Source: Chloroflexota bacterium (GTDB lineage: Bacteria; Chloroflexota; UBA6077; FW602-bin22; CADDYW01). From it: a stretch of 34,393 bases of DNA. Each line of letters opens with the position of its first letter. Within the stretch, counting starts at the first letter, position 1. Shown piece by piece: positions 16,520 to 25,452 of the stretch. The notes beneath the pieces are model-generated. The model was not told the origin of the DNA and did not search any database. It was given only the letters and a program-made list of their open reading frames with translations. The translations under genes were made by a program, and so were the position numbers. The stretch is from assembly GCA_021323915.1 (NCBI GenBank), contig JAJPKB010000202.1:1-34393 (forward strand), in the 5' to 3' direction.

Positions 16520-17410
16520 GTGTTTTCTGGATGCCTCGTCGCGATGATTACTCCGTTCCGCGACGGAAAGATCGACGAGCCCGGGCTGCGTCGGCTGGTC
16601 GACTTCCACCTGGAAAATGGAACCGACGGGCTCGTCCCGTGTGGGACGACTGGCGAGTCGGTGTCGATGACCGAAGAGGAGCAGCTGCGGGTCATTGAGA
16701 TCGTGGTGGAGACGGTGAACAAGCGGATTCCGGTGATCGCCGGAACCGGCACGAACAGCACGGCCAAGACCATCAAGATGACCAGGAAGGCGAAAGAAGT
16801 CGGCGCCGACGCGGCGCTGGTCGTCACGCCGTACTACAACAAGCCGACCCAGCAGGGGCTCTATCTGCACTTCGAAGCGATCGCCAAGGAAACCGACCTG
16901 CCCCTGGTCCTCTACAACGTTCCCAGCCGCACCAGCGTCAACATGCTGCCGGAAACGGTGGCGCGTCTTGCGAAGATTCCAACCGTCGTCGCGGTCAAAG
17001 AGGCCAGCGGGAGCATGGATCAGGTCAGTCAGATCGTCCAGAGCTGCCGAGCCGATTTCGCGGTCCTCTCCGGCGACGATTCCCTGACCCTGCCGATGCT
17101 GTCGCTCGGGGGAACCGGGGTGATCTCGGTCGTTGGCAACATCGCCCCGGCGCCGATGAGTGAAATGGTTGGCGCCTACCGCGCCGGGAACGTCGCGCGA
17201 GCGCGAGAGCTGCACTATCAGATGTTCGATCTCTGTCGGGCGATGTTCTACGAGACGAACCCGATTCCGGTGAAGACGGCGGCGGGCTTCCTGGGCCTGT
17301 GCTCCTCGGAGCTTCGGCTGCCGATGTGCCCGATGGGTGAGGCGAACCGTCAGAAGCTGGAGCAGGTCTTGAAGACGTCGCCAGTGCTTCAGCCGGCCGC
17401 GGCTCGGTAG
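16520..17410 (+). CDS. dapA: 4-hydroxy-tetrahydrodipicolinate synthase
   Basis: DapA condenses pyruvate with aspartate semialdehyde, the first committed step to diaminopimelate and lysine. The Schiff-base lysine is K160 in TVVAVKEASG. GTTGES is at 42-47, the tyrosines of TPYYNKP at 105-106, and Y132/R137 in LYNVPSRT. The 296 residues are the family's normal length. The GTG at 16520 has AAGGAGG nine bases upstream; the same frame stays open 56 codons further up, but that part is leader, not protein. It is first of four genes in the order dapA, dapB, lysA, dapL. Confidence 0.95.
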   Translation: MFSGCLVAMITPFRDGKIDEPGLRRLVDFHLENGTDGLVPCGTTGESVSMTEEEQLRVIEIVVETVNKRIPVIAGTGTNSTAKTIKMTRKAKEVGADAALVVTPYYNKPTQQGLYLHFEAIAKETDLPLVLYNVPSRTSVNMLPETVARLAKIPTVVAVKEASGSMDQVSQIVQSCRADFAVLSGDDSLTLPMLSLGGTGVISVVGNIAPAPMSEMVGAYRAGNVARARELHYQMFDLCRAMFYETNPIPVKTAAGFLGLCSSELRLPMCPMGEANRQKLEQVLKTSPVLQPAAAR

Positions 17411-17453
17411 GGGCTCACCGCCGCGCGAGGTAGGTAGCGAGAGCGGGAAAGAA

Positions 17454-18251
17454 ATGCCGTTAAAATTGATCGTACACGGCGCGGCGGGCCGGATGGGACG
17501 CGAGATCGTCAACGCCGCCGCTACGACGCCGGGGTTCGAGATCGGCGCGGCGCTCGGGCGTCAGAGCTCGCCGAACCTGGGCGCGGACATCGGCATCCTC
17601 GCCGGCGTCGGCGCGCTGGGCGTGCCGGTGAGCGACGACGTGGCCTCGGCCCTCTCCCGCGGCGAGGTCGCGATCGACGTCAGTCAGCCGGCCGCGTCGG
17701 CGGCGTTCGCGCGTCAGGCAGCCGCCGTGGGGAAGCCGCTGGTGGTGGCGACAACCGGTCTGAGCGCCGACCAGCTCGCGAGCATCCGCGAGGGCGCCGG
17801 TAAGGCACCGGTGCTGATCGCGGCAAATCTGAGCCTGGGGATCAACGTCATCGCGGAGATCCTGCCGACGATCGTGCGCGCGCTCGGCGAGGCCTATGAC
17901 GTGGAGCTGGTCGAAGCGCACCACCGGCACAAGAAGGACGCGCCGTCGGGCACGGCGCTTCGTCTCCTCGAGGCGATCACGTCGGCGCTCGACGGGAAGC
18001 CGGAGGAGGTCGCCCGCTACGGACGGAGTGGCCTGGCGCCGCGCCGGGCAGGTGAGATCGGCGTTCACTCGCTGCGGGCCGGCGGGATCGTCGGCGAGCA
18101 CAGCGTGTTCTTCGTGAGCGAGGGCGAGCAGATCGAAGTATCGCATCGAGCCTTCAGTCGGCGGACGTTCGCGCTCGGCGGGTTGCGCGCGGCGGCGTTT
18201 CTGGCGGAGCAGAAGCCGGGATTGTACACGATGCGGGACCTGCTCGGGTAA
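17454..18251 (+). CDS. dapB: 4-hydroxy-tetrahydrodipicolinate reductase
   Basis: DapB reduces the DapA product to tetrahydrodipicolinate using NAD(P)H. The N-terminal Rossmann motif is VHGAAGRMGREI. The catalytic segment is EAHHRHKKDAPSGTA with the His/Lys pair, and GVHSLRAGGIVGEH closes the substrate site. The 265 residues are standard. ATG at 17454 has only a weak GGGAAAGAA site upstream. It begins 43 bases after dapA and is followed 23 bases later by lysA. Confidence 0.95.
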   Translation: MPLKLIVHGAAGRMGREIVNAAATTPGFEIGAALGRQSSPNLGADIGILAGVGALGVPVSDDVASALSRGEVAIDVSQPAASAAFARQAAAVGKPLVVATTGLSADQLASIREGAGKAPVLIAANLSLGINVIAEILPTIVRALGEAYDVELVEAHHRHKKDAPSGTALRLLEAITSALDGKPEEVARYGRSGLAPRRAGEIGVHSLRAGGIVGEHSVFFVSEGEQIEVSHRAFSRRTFALGGLRAAAFLAEQKPGLYTMRDLLG

Positions 18252-18274
18252 CCCACCAAGGAGTTTTGACCAGT

Positions 18275-19516
18275 TTGGAAGAGTTCCAGTACCGTGGCGG
18301 CGCGCTTTTTTGCGAGGAGGTTCCACTCGCGGACCTGGCCGAGAGATACGGGACACCACTTTACGTGTACAGCGAGAAGTCGATCCAGGATCGGTTTCGG
18401 GCGCTCGACGAGGCGTACGCCTCGATTCCCCACCTGATCTGCTACGCGATGAAGGCGAACGATAATCTATCGATCGTTCGTCTGCTCGCCGGGTTAGGCG
18501 CCGGCGCGGACATCGTCTCCGGCGGCGAGCTTTTCCGAGCCCGTCAGGCGGGGGTGCCGGGAAGCCGGATCATTTTCGCGGGGGTTGGCAAGACCCGCGC
18601 CGAGATCGCCCAGGCGATCGACGAGGACGTCCTGCTGTTCAACGTCGAGTCGCCGGCCGAGCTGGAGGCGATCGCGGCGGTGGGGAAGGAAAAGGGGCGA
18701 ACGGCGCGAATCGCCGTTCGGGTGAATCCCGACGTCGACCCACAGACTCATCCGTACATCTCGACCGGCTTGAAGAAAAACAAGTTCGGCATCGGCGCGG
18801 ACCACGTTCTCGAGGTCTATCGCCGGGCGCGCGATGAAGCCTTCCTGGAGCCGGTCGGCATCCAGATGCACATCGGCTCGCAGCTGGTCCACGTTCAGCC
18901 GATCGTCGACGCGGTCGGGCGAGTGGCCGATCTGGTCCAGCGGCTCCGGGACGAGGGCGTGGCCCTGCGTTACTTCGACGTTGGCGGCGGTCTGGGCATT
19001 CGCTACCGCGACGAGGCGCCGGAGGGACCATCCGAGCTGGCCGAGCGCGTCTTGCCGACGATCCGCGACCTGGGAGTGACGCTGCTCTGCGAGCCGGGAC
19101 GTTTCATAGTCGGCAACGCGGGCGCGCTCGTCACCCGCGTCGTATACCGCAAAGACAACGGGGCCAAGACCTTCGTGATCGTCGACGCGGCGATGAACGA
19201 TCTGATCCGCCCGTCGCTCTACGATGCCCATCACGAGATCTGGTCGGTCGAATGGCGCGACGAGCGCGAGATCGTGGACGTGGTCGGACCGATCTGCGAG
19301 TCCGGCGACTTCTTCGCGCACGATCGGTCGCTCCCGGTCTCGGGCTCCGGCGACTTGCTGGCGATCATGAGCGCGGGGGCGTACGGGTTCGCGATGGCCT
19401 CGACGTACAACGCTCGTCCGCGGCCGTCGGAGGTGCTGGTGACCGGATGCCAGCACCGCCTGATTCGGCGTCGGGAGACCTACCAGGATTTGATTCGCGC
19501 GGAGGAAGGGCTGTGA
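18275..19516 (+). CDS. lysA: Diaminopimelate decarboxylase
   Basis: A PLP enzyme that converts meso-diaminopimelate to lysine. The PLP lysine is K60 in CYAMKAN. GADIVSGGEL, HIGSQ, FDVGGGLGIRY (phosphate-binding glycines) and EPGRFIVGNAG are all present, with the substrate Cys in GPICESGDFF near the end. I chose TTG at 18275 because AAGGAG (18258-18263) lies 11 bases upstream; an in-frame TTG at 18266 is too close (two bases). The protein from 18275 is 413 residues, typical for the family. Its stop overlaps the dapL start. Confidence 0.93.
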   Translation: MEEFQYRGGALFCEEVPLADLAERYGTPLYVYSEKSIQDRFRALDEAYASIPHLICYAMKANDNLSIVRLLAGLGAGADIVSGGELFRARQAGVPGSRIIFAGVGKTRAEIAQAIDEDVLLFNVESPAELEAIAAVGKEKGRTARIAVRVNPDVDPQTHPYISTGLKKNKFGIGADHVLEVYRRARDEAFLEPVGIQMHIGSQLVHVQPIVDAVGRVADLVQRLRDEGVALRYFDVGGGLGIRYRDEAPEGPSELAERVLPTIRDLGVTLLCEPGRFIVGNAGALVTRVVYRKDNGAKTFVIVDAAMNDLIRPSLYDAHHEIWSVEWRDEREIVDVVGPICESGDFFAHDRSLPVSGSGDLLAIMSAGAYGFAMASTYNARPRPSEVLVTGCQHRLIRRRETYQDLIRAEEGL

Positions 19517-20688
19517 TCACCCAGGAGTTCGCGGTCGCGCGACGGTTGTCCGAGCTGCCGCCGTACCTGTTCGTCGAGATCGACCGTAAGCGTCGCGAGG
19601 CCGTTGCCCGTGGCGTGGACGTGATCAGCCTGAGCATCGGCGATCCGGACATTCCAACCCCAGCGCCGATCATCCGCGCGCTGGCGCGGGCCGCGCGCGA
19701 ACCCGCCAACCACCGGTATCCGGAGTCGGAAGGGCTGGATCGGTTTCGCGAGGCGGTCGCCGACTGGTACCGGCGTCGCTTCGGCGTCGAGCTATCGCCG
19801 CGGAGCGAGGTACTGACGTTGATCGGCGCGAAGGAGGGTATCGGCCACCTCCCGCTCGCGCTGGTGGATCCGGGTGACGTCGTGCTGATACCGGATCCGG
19901 CCTACCCGGTCTATCGGGCCGGCACGATCTTCGCCGGCGGCGAGCCGTACGAGATGCCGCTGCGGCGCGAAAACAAATTCTTGCCGGACCTGAACGCGAT
20001 CCCGAACGCGATTCGAGAGCGCGCTCGCCTGATGTTCATCAATTATCCGAACAATCCAACCGGCGCCGTTGCGCCGCTGGAGTTCTATCGCGAGGTGGTC
20101 GACTTCGCCACCCGTTACAATATCGTCGTCGCCCAGGACAACACCTATTCCGAGATCTCCTTCGACGGATACCGTCCCCCTAGCTTCCTCGAAGCGCCCG
20201 GCGCCAAGGACGTCGGGATCGAGTTCCACTCCCTCTCCAAGACCTTCAACATGACCGGCTGGCGGATCGCCTTCGCGGTGGGTCGCGCGGACGTGGTGGA
20301 GGCACTCCGAAAGATCAAGTCTAACCTCGACTCCGGCGCGTTCCAGGCGGTCCAGGACGCGGGCATCACCGCGCTCTCGATGGCCGAGGAGATCAGCGCG
20401 CGCAACAGCAAGATCTACCAACGGCGGCGCGACGTCTTGATTGGCGGACTTCGAAAGGTCGGCCTGTCGGTCGAGGCGCCGCGCGCGACCTTCTACGTTT
20501 GGCCGCGCGTCCCGGCGGGATTCGACTCCGCGAGCTTCGTGTCGACGCTGATCGAGCGAGCGGGAATCGTCTGCACGCCAGGGAATGGGTTCGGGAAAGA
20601 GGGGGAAGGTTACGTCCGCTTCGCCCTCACCGCCGACGTGAGCCGTCTCCGCGAGGCGCTAGCGCGCCTCGCGTCGGCGCTCGCTTGA
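19513..20688 (+). CDS. dapL: LL-diaminopimelate aminotransferase
   Basis: A PLP aminotransferase of fold type I that makes LL-diaminopimelate from tetrahydrodipicolinate in one step, replacing dapD, dapC and dapE. The 391 residues contain SIGDPDIPTP, YPESEGLDRFREAV, NYPNNPTGAV, the PLP Lys233 in HSLSKTFNMTGWRIAF, and the C-terminal GEGYVRFALT. GTG at 19513 overlaps the lysA stop (GTGA) and has GGAGGAAGG upstream. Assignment as DapL rather than another aspartate-type aminotransferase rests on sequence style and on the operon with dapA, dapB and lysA. dapF, needed for meso-DAP, is not in the window. Confidence 0.88.
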   Translation: MITQEFAVARRLSELPPYLFVEIDRKRREAVARGVDVISLSIGDPDIPTPAPIIRALARAAREPANHRYPESEGLDRFREAVADWYRRRFGVELSPRSEVLTLIGAKEGIGHLPLALVDPGDVVLIPDPAYPVYRAGTIFAGGEPYEMPLRRENKFLPDLNAIPNAIRERARLMFINYPNNPTGAVAPLEFYREVVDFATRYNIVVAQDNTYSEISFDGYRPPSFLEAPGAKDVGIEFHSLSKTFNMTGWRIAFAVGRADVVEALRKIKSNLDSGAFQAVQDAGITALSMAEEISARNSKIYQRRRDVLIGGLRKVGLSVEAPRATFYVWPRVPAGFDSASFVSTLIERAGIVCTPGNGFGKEGEGYVRFALTADVSRLREALARLASALA

Positions 20689-20786
20689 TTGTCGGCACAT
20701 ATCTTGCGTTTTTCTCGTGTCGAGGCCATATTCCGTAAAGAGCAATAATCAGCGGAACCCTGGCCTTCTGTCGGAAGGGGATCACG

Positions 20787-22625
20787 ATGGCGTGGCGTCA
20801 ACTGACCGGCAAAGCCACCAACGTCGTGCGAGACGTCGCCTGGTGGGTGACGATTTCGCCGTTTTGCGTCGGCACAAGCCTTCCTTCTCTCGGGGCATCG
20901 CCCACCCGTCCGATTCACCTCGGCGGTGAGCCCGATCAAAACCCCCTCACCGAGTTGTTCGGCCGACTTTGGGCTTTCCGGAATCGGCTGCGACTCGCGC
21001 GCTCGTTCTTGATCCTGAGCCGCGCCCTGGTCATCTGCGGCCTGATTCTCGTCGTGGCTAAGGCGATCCAGGTTCTCTGGCAGCACCCGATGTCCAGCTG
21101 GCTGTCGCTGGTTCTCTTCCTGGTATTTGGCTGGGGGCTTCACCTCGCGTTCCATCACCAGATTCCCTCGTTCGAGGTGGCGCGTCTGATCGACCGGCGG
21201 GCCGGTCTGCAGGCGCAGCTGGCGACGGCGGTCGAGTACACCGCGAAGCGGCGGGTGGACGAACCGCTCGCCCGAAGCCAGGTCCGCCTCGCGACGATTC
21301 GTCTCCGCGAGCTCGAGCCTGAACGGGTGGTTCCGCTGGTCTGGCCCGGACGCGAGGCCTGGCTGCTGCTGATGGCGGTGGCGCTTTACGGCGCCTTCTC
21401 GGTGATCGGCTCGCTTGGCCTCACGCTGCCGCGTCCGCCGCAGGCGATCGACACCGAGCTGGCGAAGCTCGCGCGTGAGGATGCCCAGGCGCCCAGCCCG
21501 TACGTGACCGTGGACCCCTCCCAGACGCAGATCCAGAGCACCACGGCGAGCGAACAGGCTCCGCCGCAGCTGAAAGCCCTTCAGCAAGAACTGGCCGCGC
21601 ACGCGATCACCCCGGCCCAGTACCAGGCGCAGCTTCAGCAGATGCAGCAGCAGCTTCAAGCGCAGGCGACCCAATCGCTTGCCGAGCAGCAGGCGCTCAA
21701 CTCGCTCGCGGCGGCGCTCAAGGACTCGTCGACGACCCATCAGATCAGCGATAGCCTGGCTCGGGGCGATTACCAGCAGGCCGCGTCCCAGCTCGATAAC
21801 CTGAGCAGCCAGGTTGGGAAGCTATCACCTGACGCGCAATCCGAGCTGGCATCGCGGCTCGCCCAGGCGGCAGCCCAGACGAAGCAGACGGATGCGTCGA
21901 TGTCGCAGAGCGCTCAGCAAGCGTCGGATGCGCTGCGGAGCGGCGATAATGCCCAGGCGTCGTCATCGCTTCAATCGCTCGCGAAATCCGTTCAACAGGC
22001 CAGCAGCCAGATCTCCGCCCAATCGCAGCTCGGTCAGGCGATGCGCGACGTTCAGCAGGGCATGGGAAGCCAGCCCTCTCAGCAGCAGCCGTCCGATGCC
22101 CAGAGCGCGGGGGCAAACGGCCAGTCGGCGAGCGCCGTCGTGACACCGGGCTCGCAACAGTCCGCTGCAGCGCAGAATGGAAACCAGGCGGACGGCCAGG
22201 GTGGGCTGGATCAACAATCCGACGCCGGAAGTAACTCGGCCTCGCTGCCCGGTGGCTCCTCGAGTCAGTCCGGCCAGGGCTCGACCAGCCAGCAGATCCA
22301 AGGGCAACAGCAATCGAGCAACGCGGGCGGAGCGGGCAACGGCGCGGGTTCCAGCGCGCTCGACCCGAACGCGGTCCCCCTGGACGTCAGCGGCGTCAAG
22401 CTCACGATCACCGGTCAGGCCAGTGACACCGGAAACGACCAGACGCAAGCGGGCGACCGGAGTAGCAGCCCGCTGACCAGCGCGGATGGCAGCACGATCT
22501 CGGCGGCCGCCGCCAGCGAAACGACGTCGTCAAACGTGCCGATCAACGTCCACCAGGAAAGCAACGTCGTTCCGCTCGAGATGAAGCCGGTCGTTCGGGA
22601 GTACTTCAGCAATGCGGGATCCTGA
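20787..22625 (+). CDS. Gln/Ser-rich membrane protein of the von Willebrand cluster
   Basis: A 612-residue protein with three membrane segments (about 73-97, 102-123 and 190-213). Between the second and third lies a helical cytoplasmic or juxtamembrane part (VARLIDRRAGLQAQLATAVEY). From about 230 onward it is extracytoplasmic, first a Gln-rich coiled coil (QAQLQQMQQQLQAQATQ) with TPR-like repeats of SLARGDYQQA type, then a long low-complexity Ser/Gly/Gln tail. I recognise no named family with confidence; proteins of this shape occur beside DUF58 and von Willebrand genes. ATG at 20787 follows GGAAGGGG by six bases. The stop overlaps the next gene by 14 bases, so it is first in a four-gene unit. 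Confidence 0.8.
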   Translation: MAWRQLTGKATNVVRDVAWWVTISPFCVGTSLPSLGASPTRPIHLGGEPDQNPLTELFGRLWAFRNRLRLARSFLILSRALVICGLILVVAKAIQVLWQHPMSSWLSLVLFLVFGWGLHLAFHHQIPSFEVARLIDRRAGLQAQLATAVEYTAKRRVDEPLARSQVRLATIRLRELEPERVVPLVWPGREAWLLLMAVALYGAFSVIGSLGLTLPRPPQAIDTELAKLAREDAQAPSPYVTVDPSQTQIQSTTASEQAPPQLKALQQELAAHAITPAQYQAQLQQMQQQLQAQATQSLAEQQALNSLAAALKDSSTTHQISDSLARGDYQQAASQLDNLSSQVGKLSPDAQSELASRLAQAAAQTKQTDASMSQSAQQASDALRSGDNAQASSSLQSLAKSVQQASSQISAQSQLGQAMRDVQQGMGSQPSQQQPSDAQSAGANGQSASAVVTPGSQQSAAAQNGNQADGQGGLDQQSDAGSNSASLPGGSSSQSGQGSTSQQIQGQQQSSNAGGAGNGAGSSALDPNAVPLDVSGVKLTITGQASDTGNDQTQAGDRSSSPLTSADGSTISAAAASETTSSNVPINVHQESNVVPLEMKPVVREYFSNAGS

Positions 22626-23619
22626 TCGCGGATCGCCCCTCGGCGCGCTCGGCAGGTTGTTTCGAGGCGGCAGCGGTCGCGCACGCCGGATCGTCCGTGG
22701 CGCGTCGCGGGTGCCGGCGGGCGGCGACCAGCCCGATTCGGCGGGGAGCCTGCTGGCCGAGTCGTTCATCCACCGATTGGAGCGCCTGAACCTTCTGACG
22801 CGAGGACTGGTGATTCAGGGGCTGGCCGGCGAGCACCGAAGCCGCCGCCACGCCACGTCGACCGAGTTCGCCGACTTTCGTAAGTACGTTCCGGGCGACG
22901 ACTTCCGTCGGATCGACTGGAACGCCTTCGCTCGCCTCGACGGGCTATTCTTGAAGCAGACCGAGGCGAAAGAGGATGTCGTCGTTCACCTGCTGGTCGA
23001 TTGCAGCGAGTCGATGAACTGGGGCTCGCCGAACAAACTCGGATTCGCGCGTCGCCTCGCGGCGGCGATCGGCTTTCTCGCCCTCGCCCGTTTCGACGCG
23101 GTCACGGCGGCGTGCTTCAGCGACTCCCTGCACGAGCGCTTCCCGCTCGTGCGTGGCCGCAGTCAGACGATGCGTCTGCTATCTTACCTCGATCAAGCGT
23201 CGGTCGGCGGCGTCACCCGTCTGAACCACGCGATGGACCTTTACTGCGCCGGACCGGTCCGCGGAGGAATCGCTTTTCTCATCTCCGACCTTCTTTCGGA
23301 TGACGATTGGGAAGCCGGCGTTGTCCGTCTGCTCCGCGAAGGGATGGACGTCGTCGTGGTTCAGGTATTCGCGCCGCAAGAGCTTCAGCCGACGGTCGAC
23401 GGCGACCTCGAGCTGTTCGACTCGGAGACCGGCGACGTCGTCGAGATTGTCGTCGGAGACGAGGCGCGGCGGGCGTACGAGCGCCGAGTAGAGGATTGGT
23501 GCACGCGGGTCGCCGCGTTCTGCCACCGCTCGGAAGTCGGCTATCTCGAGCTCGACTCCGCCGTTCCGCTGGAAGATATCTTCTTGAACCGGATGCGACT
23601 GCGAAGGATCGTACGATGA
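22612..23619 (+). CDS. DUF58 domain protein
   Basis: A 335-residue soluble protein with the DUF58 signature EFADFRKYVPGDDFRRIDWNA, then KQTEAKED, and a following von Willebrand-like fold (VVVHLLVDCSESM; D-x-S-x-S variant). DUF58 proteins are usually encoded with a MoxR AAA ATPase and von Willebrand proteins, where they are thought to help assemble or activate membrane complexes. A charged N-terminal extension (1-50) precedes the domain. ATG at 22612 lies inside the end of the previous gene, with GGGAG upstream. Its stop overlaps the next start (ATGA). No MoxR gene is present on either side. Confidence 0.9.
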   Translation: MRDPDRGSPLGALGRLFRGGSGRARRIVRGASRVPAGGDQPDSAGSLLAESFIHRLERLNLLTRGLVIQGLAGEHRSRRHATSTEFADFRKYVPGDDFRRIDWNAFARLDGLFLKQTEAKEDVVVHLLVDCSESMNWGSPNKLGFARRLAAAIGFLALARFDAVTAACFSDSLHERFPLVRGRSQTMRLLSYLDQASVGGVTRLNHAMDLYCAGPVRGGIAFLISDLLSDDDWEAGVVRLLREGMDVVVVQVFAPQELQPTVDGDLELFDSETGDVVEIVVGDEARRAYERRVEDWCTRVAAFCHRSEVGYLELDSAVPLEDIFLNRMRLRRIVR

Positions 23620-25451
23620 CGTTGATCCAGCCAACCGCGTTGTCGGCTCTCGCCGCGATTCCCCTGATCGTCTTGCTGTACATTCTGCGCCCTCGCCACC
23701 AGCGCGTGGTCTTGTCGAGCGTTCGCCTCTGGCAGCACATCGCGAGTGACCTCGAGGGTCGGCCCCGCTGGCGATTGCCGATCGCCTCGCTGCTGTTGCT
23801 CGTACAACTTCTGGTCGCGGGGGCGGTCGCGATAACGCTGGCCCGTCCGTCGATCCCCGGCGCCATCGGGCAACATCTCATCTTGCTGGTCGATACCTCG
23901 CCGACGATGCTGGCGACCGACGTGGCTCCCAACCGACTGGCGCTGGCCACCCAGGACGCGCGCCAACTGGCTTCGGCACTGAAACCGGATGACCGGGCGA
24001 CCTTGATCGACGTCGGTCCGAGTCCGTACATCGTCGCGAGTGGGAAAGGGCCGCACGCCCTGGATCAGGCGCTCGATTCGTTGACCGCATCGCCGGAGCC
24101 GGGCGACCTGCCCAGCGCGCTCGCCCTCGCCGCCCAAACCGCCGACCTGTCCCGCGATACCCACAACCGGGTGGTGATTCTCTCGGACGGCACCTTCGCC
24201 CCGGTGTCGCTGAAAGACGTCGGTCCGATGCCGGCCGATGTGTCGTACCAGCAGGTGGGTGGCAGCGACGAGAACCAGGGAATCACTGCCTTGAGCGCGC
24301 GCCCGATGATTGGCTCGGTCAACCGGTATCTCGGGTTCGTCCAGATCGCGAATTTCGCTCAGCATGACGCCAAGGTCGGCGTTCGGGCGACGGCCGACGG
24401 GCTCCAGATCTACAATCGGACGCTGACGATCCCGGCGCGGCAGCCGGTCGAGGTTTCGCTCACCCTCCCCCAGGGCACCCATCTGTTCGCGGTATCGCTC
24501 GACACCCAGGATAAATACAGCCGCGATAACCAGGCCGAGGTGCTGGTGCCCCCGGCGCAGGTCCTGCCGGTCACGGTGGTCGCGGCGGATCCGACCGTCT
24601 GGGAACGCGCGTTGAAGACGCTGCCGACGGTCCGCCTCAAGACGGTGACCCCGGGCGCCTACAAGCCGGACGATGCCGCGGTAACGATCTTCGACGGATT
24701 TGTTCCAGCGGCGCTTCCCTCCGGGAACGTGGTGATGGTCGCGCCGCCGCCGGGTAATGCCCAGTTCCCGGTCTCCGGAAATCTCTCGGCTGCCACGGTC
24801 GTCCAGACCGACGACACCAACCCGCTCTTCGATTCGGTCGATCTGACCGGGCTGTACGTCCCTCAGCCCGAGCGCCTCGGCTCGATGCCCTGGGCGCAGC
24901 CGATCGCCCAGACTACCAGTGGGCCGATCCTGCTGGAGGGCCAGGTGAACGGTCGCGAGGTGGTGGTGATCGGGTTCGAGCCGACGACGACGGACTGGCC
25001 GCAACGAATCGCCTTTCCCGTCTTCGTGGCGAACGTCGTTCAGACACTCGCGCCGCGGTCGTTCCCGGCGCAGATCGAGCCGGGCACCGCCCTCGATCTC
25101 CCGCCGGTGACCGGGGCGGACACCGTCGTCGCGCGGTTGCCGAACGGCAAGGCAGACGTGTTCAGCCAGGTCACCGGGCCGATCCGCTTCACCGATACCA
25201 ACCAGCTCGGGGATTACGTCGTGAGCTATCTGAGCGGCTCCACGCCGCTCGCGCAGCACGAGTTCGTCGCGAGCAGCCTCGGCATCTCCAAGAGCGACAT
25301 CGCGCCCCGGGTCGATCCACAGGTGCTGACTCAGACCGGCAGTCCGGCGGGAAAGCCGACCCAGCACGAAGTGTGGCCATGGGTGGCCGGAGGAGCGTTG
25401 GCGCTGTTATCCGCGGAGTGGCTGCTCTTCTTCCGCCGATTGGTGGTCTGA
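23616..25451 (+). CDS. BatA-like membrane protein with von Willebrand factor A domain
   Basis: A 611-residue protein. The aerotolerance (BatA) N-terminal region has membrane segments at about 7-24 and 54-78, followed by an extracytoplasmic von Willebrand A domain. Its MIDAS-like start is LVDTSPTM (D93, S95, T97), with RVVILSDGTF later. A beta-rich domain follows (about 270-560), then a C-terminal membrane helix (about 584-606) and a short basic tail. ATG at 23616 overlaps the stop of the DUF58 gene (ATGA). A longer in-frame reading upstream is only DUF58 sequence. Together with the next gene it forms a pair of large anchored von Willebrand proteins. Confidence 0.88.
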   Translation: MTLIQPTALSALAAIPLIVLLYILRPRHQRVVLSSVRLWQHIASDLEGRPRWRLPIASLLLLVQLLVAGAVAITLARPSIPGAIGQHLILLVDTSPTMLATDVAPNRLALATQDARQLASALKPDDRATLIDVGPSPYIVASGKGPHALDQALDSLTASPEPGDLPSALALAAQTADLSRDTHNRVVILSDGTFAPVSLKDVGPMPADVSYQQVGGSDENQGITALSARPMIGSVNRYLGFVQIANFAQHDAKVGVRATADGLQIYNRTLTIPARQPVEVSLTLPQGTHLFAVSLDTQDKYSRDNQAEVLVPPAQVLPVTVVAADPTVWERALKTLPTVRLKTVTPGAYKPDDAAVTIFDGFVPAALPSGNVVMVAPPPGNAQFPVSGNLSAATVVQTDDTNPLFDSVDLTGLYVPQPERLGSMPWAQPIAQTTSGPILLEGQVNGREVVVIGFEPTTTDWPQRIAFPVFVANVVQTLAPRSFPAQIEPGTALDLPPVTGADTVVARLPNGKADVFSQVTGPIRFTDTNQLGDYVVSYLSGSTPLAQHEFVASSLGISKSDIAPRVDPQVLTQTGSPAGKPTQHEVWPWVAGGALALLSAEWLLFFRRLVV

Positions 25452-25452
25452 C

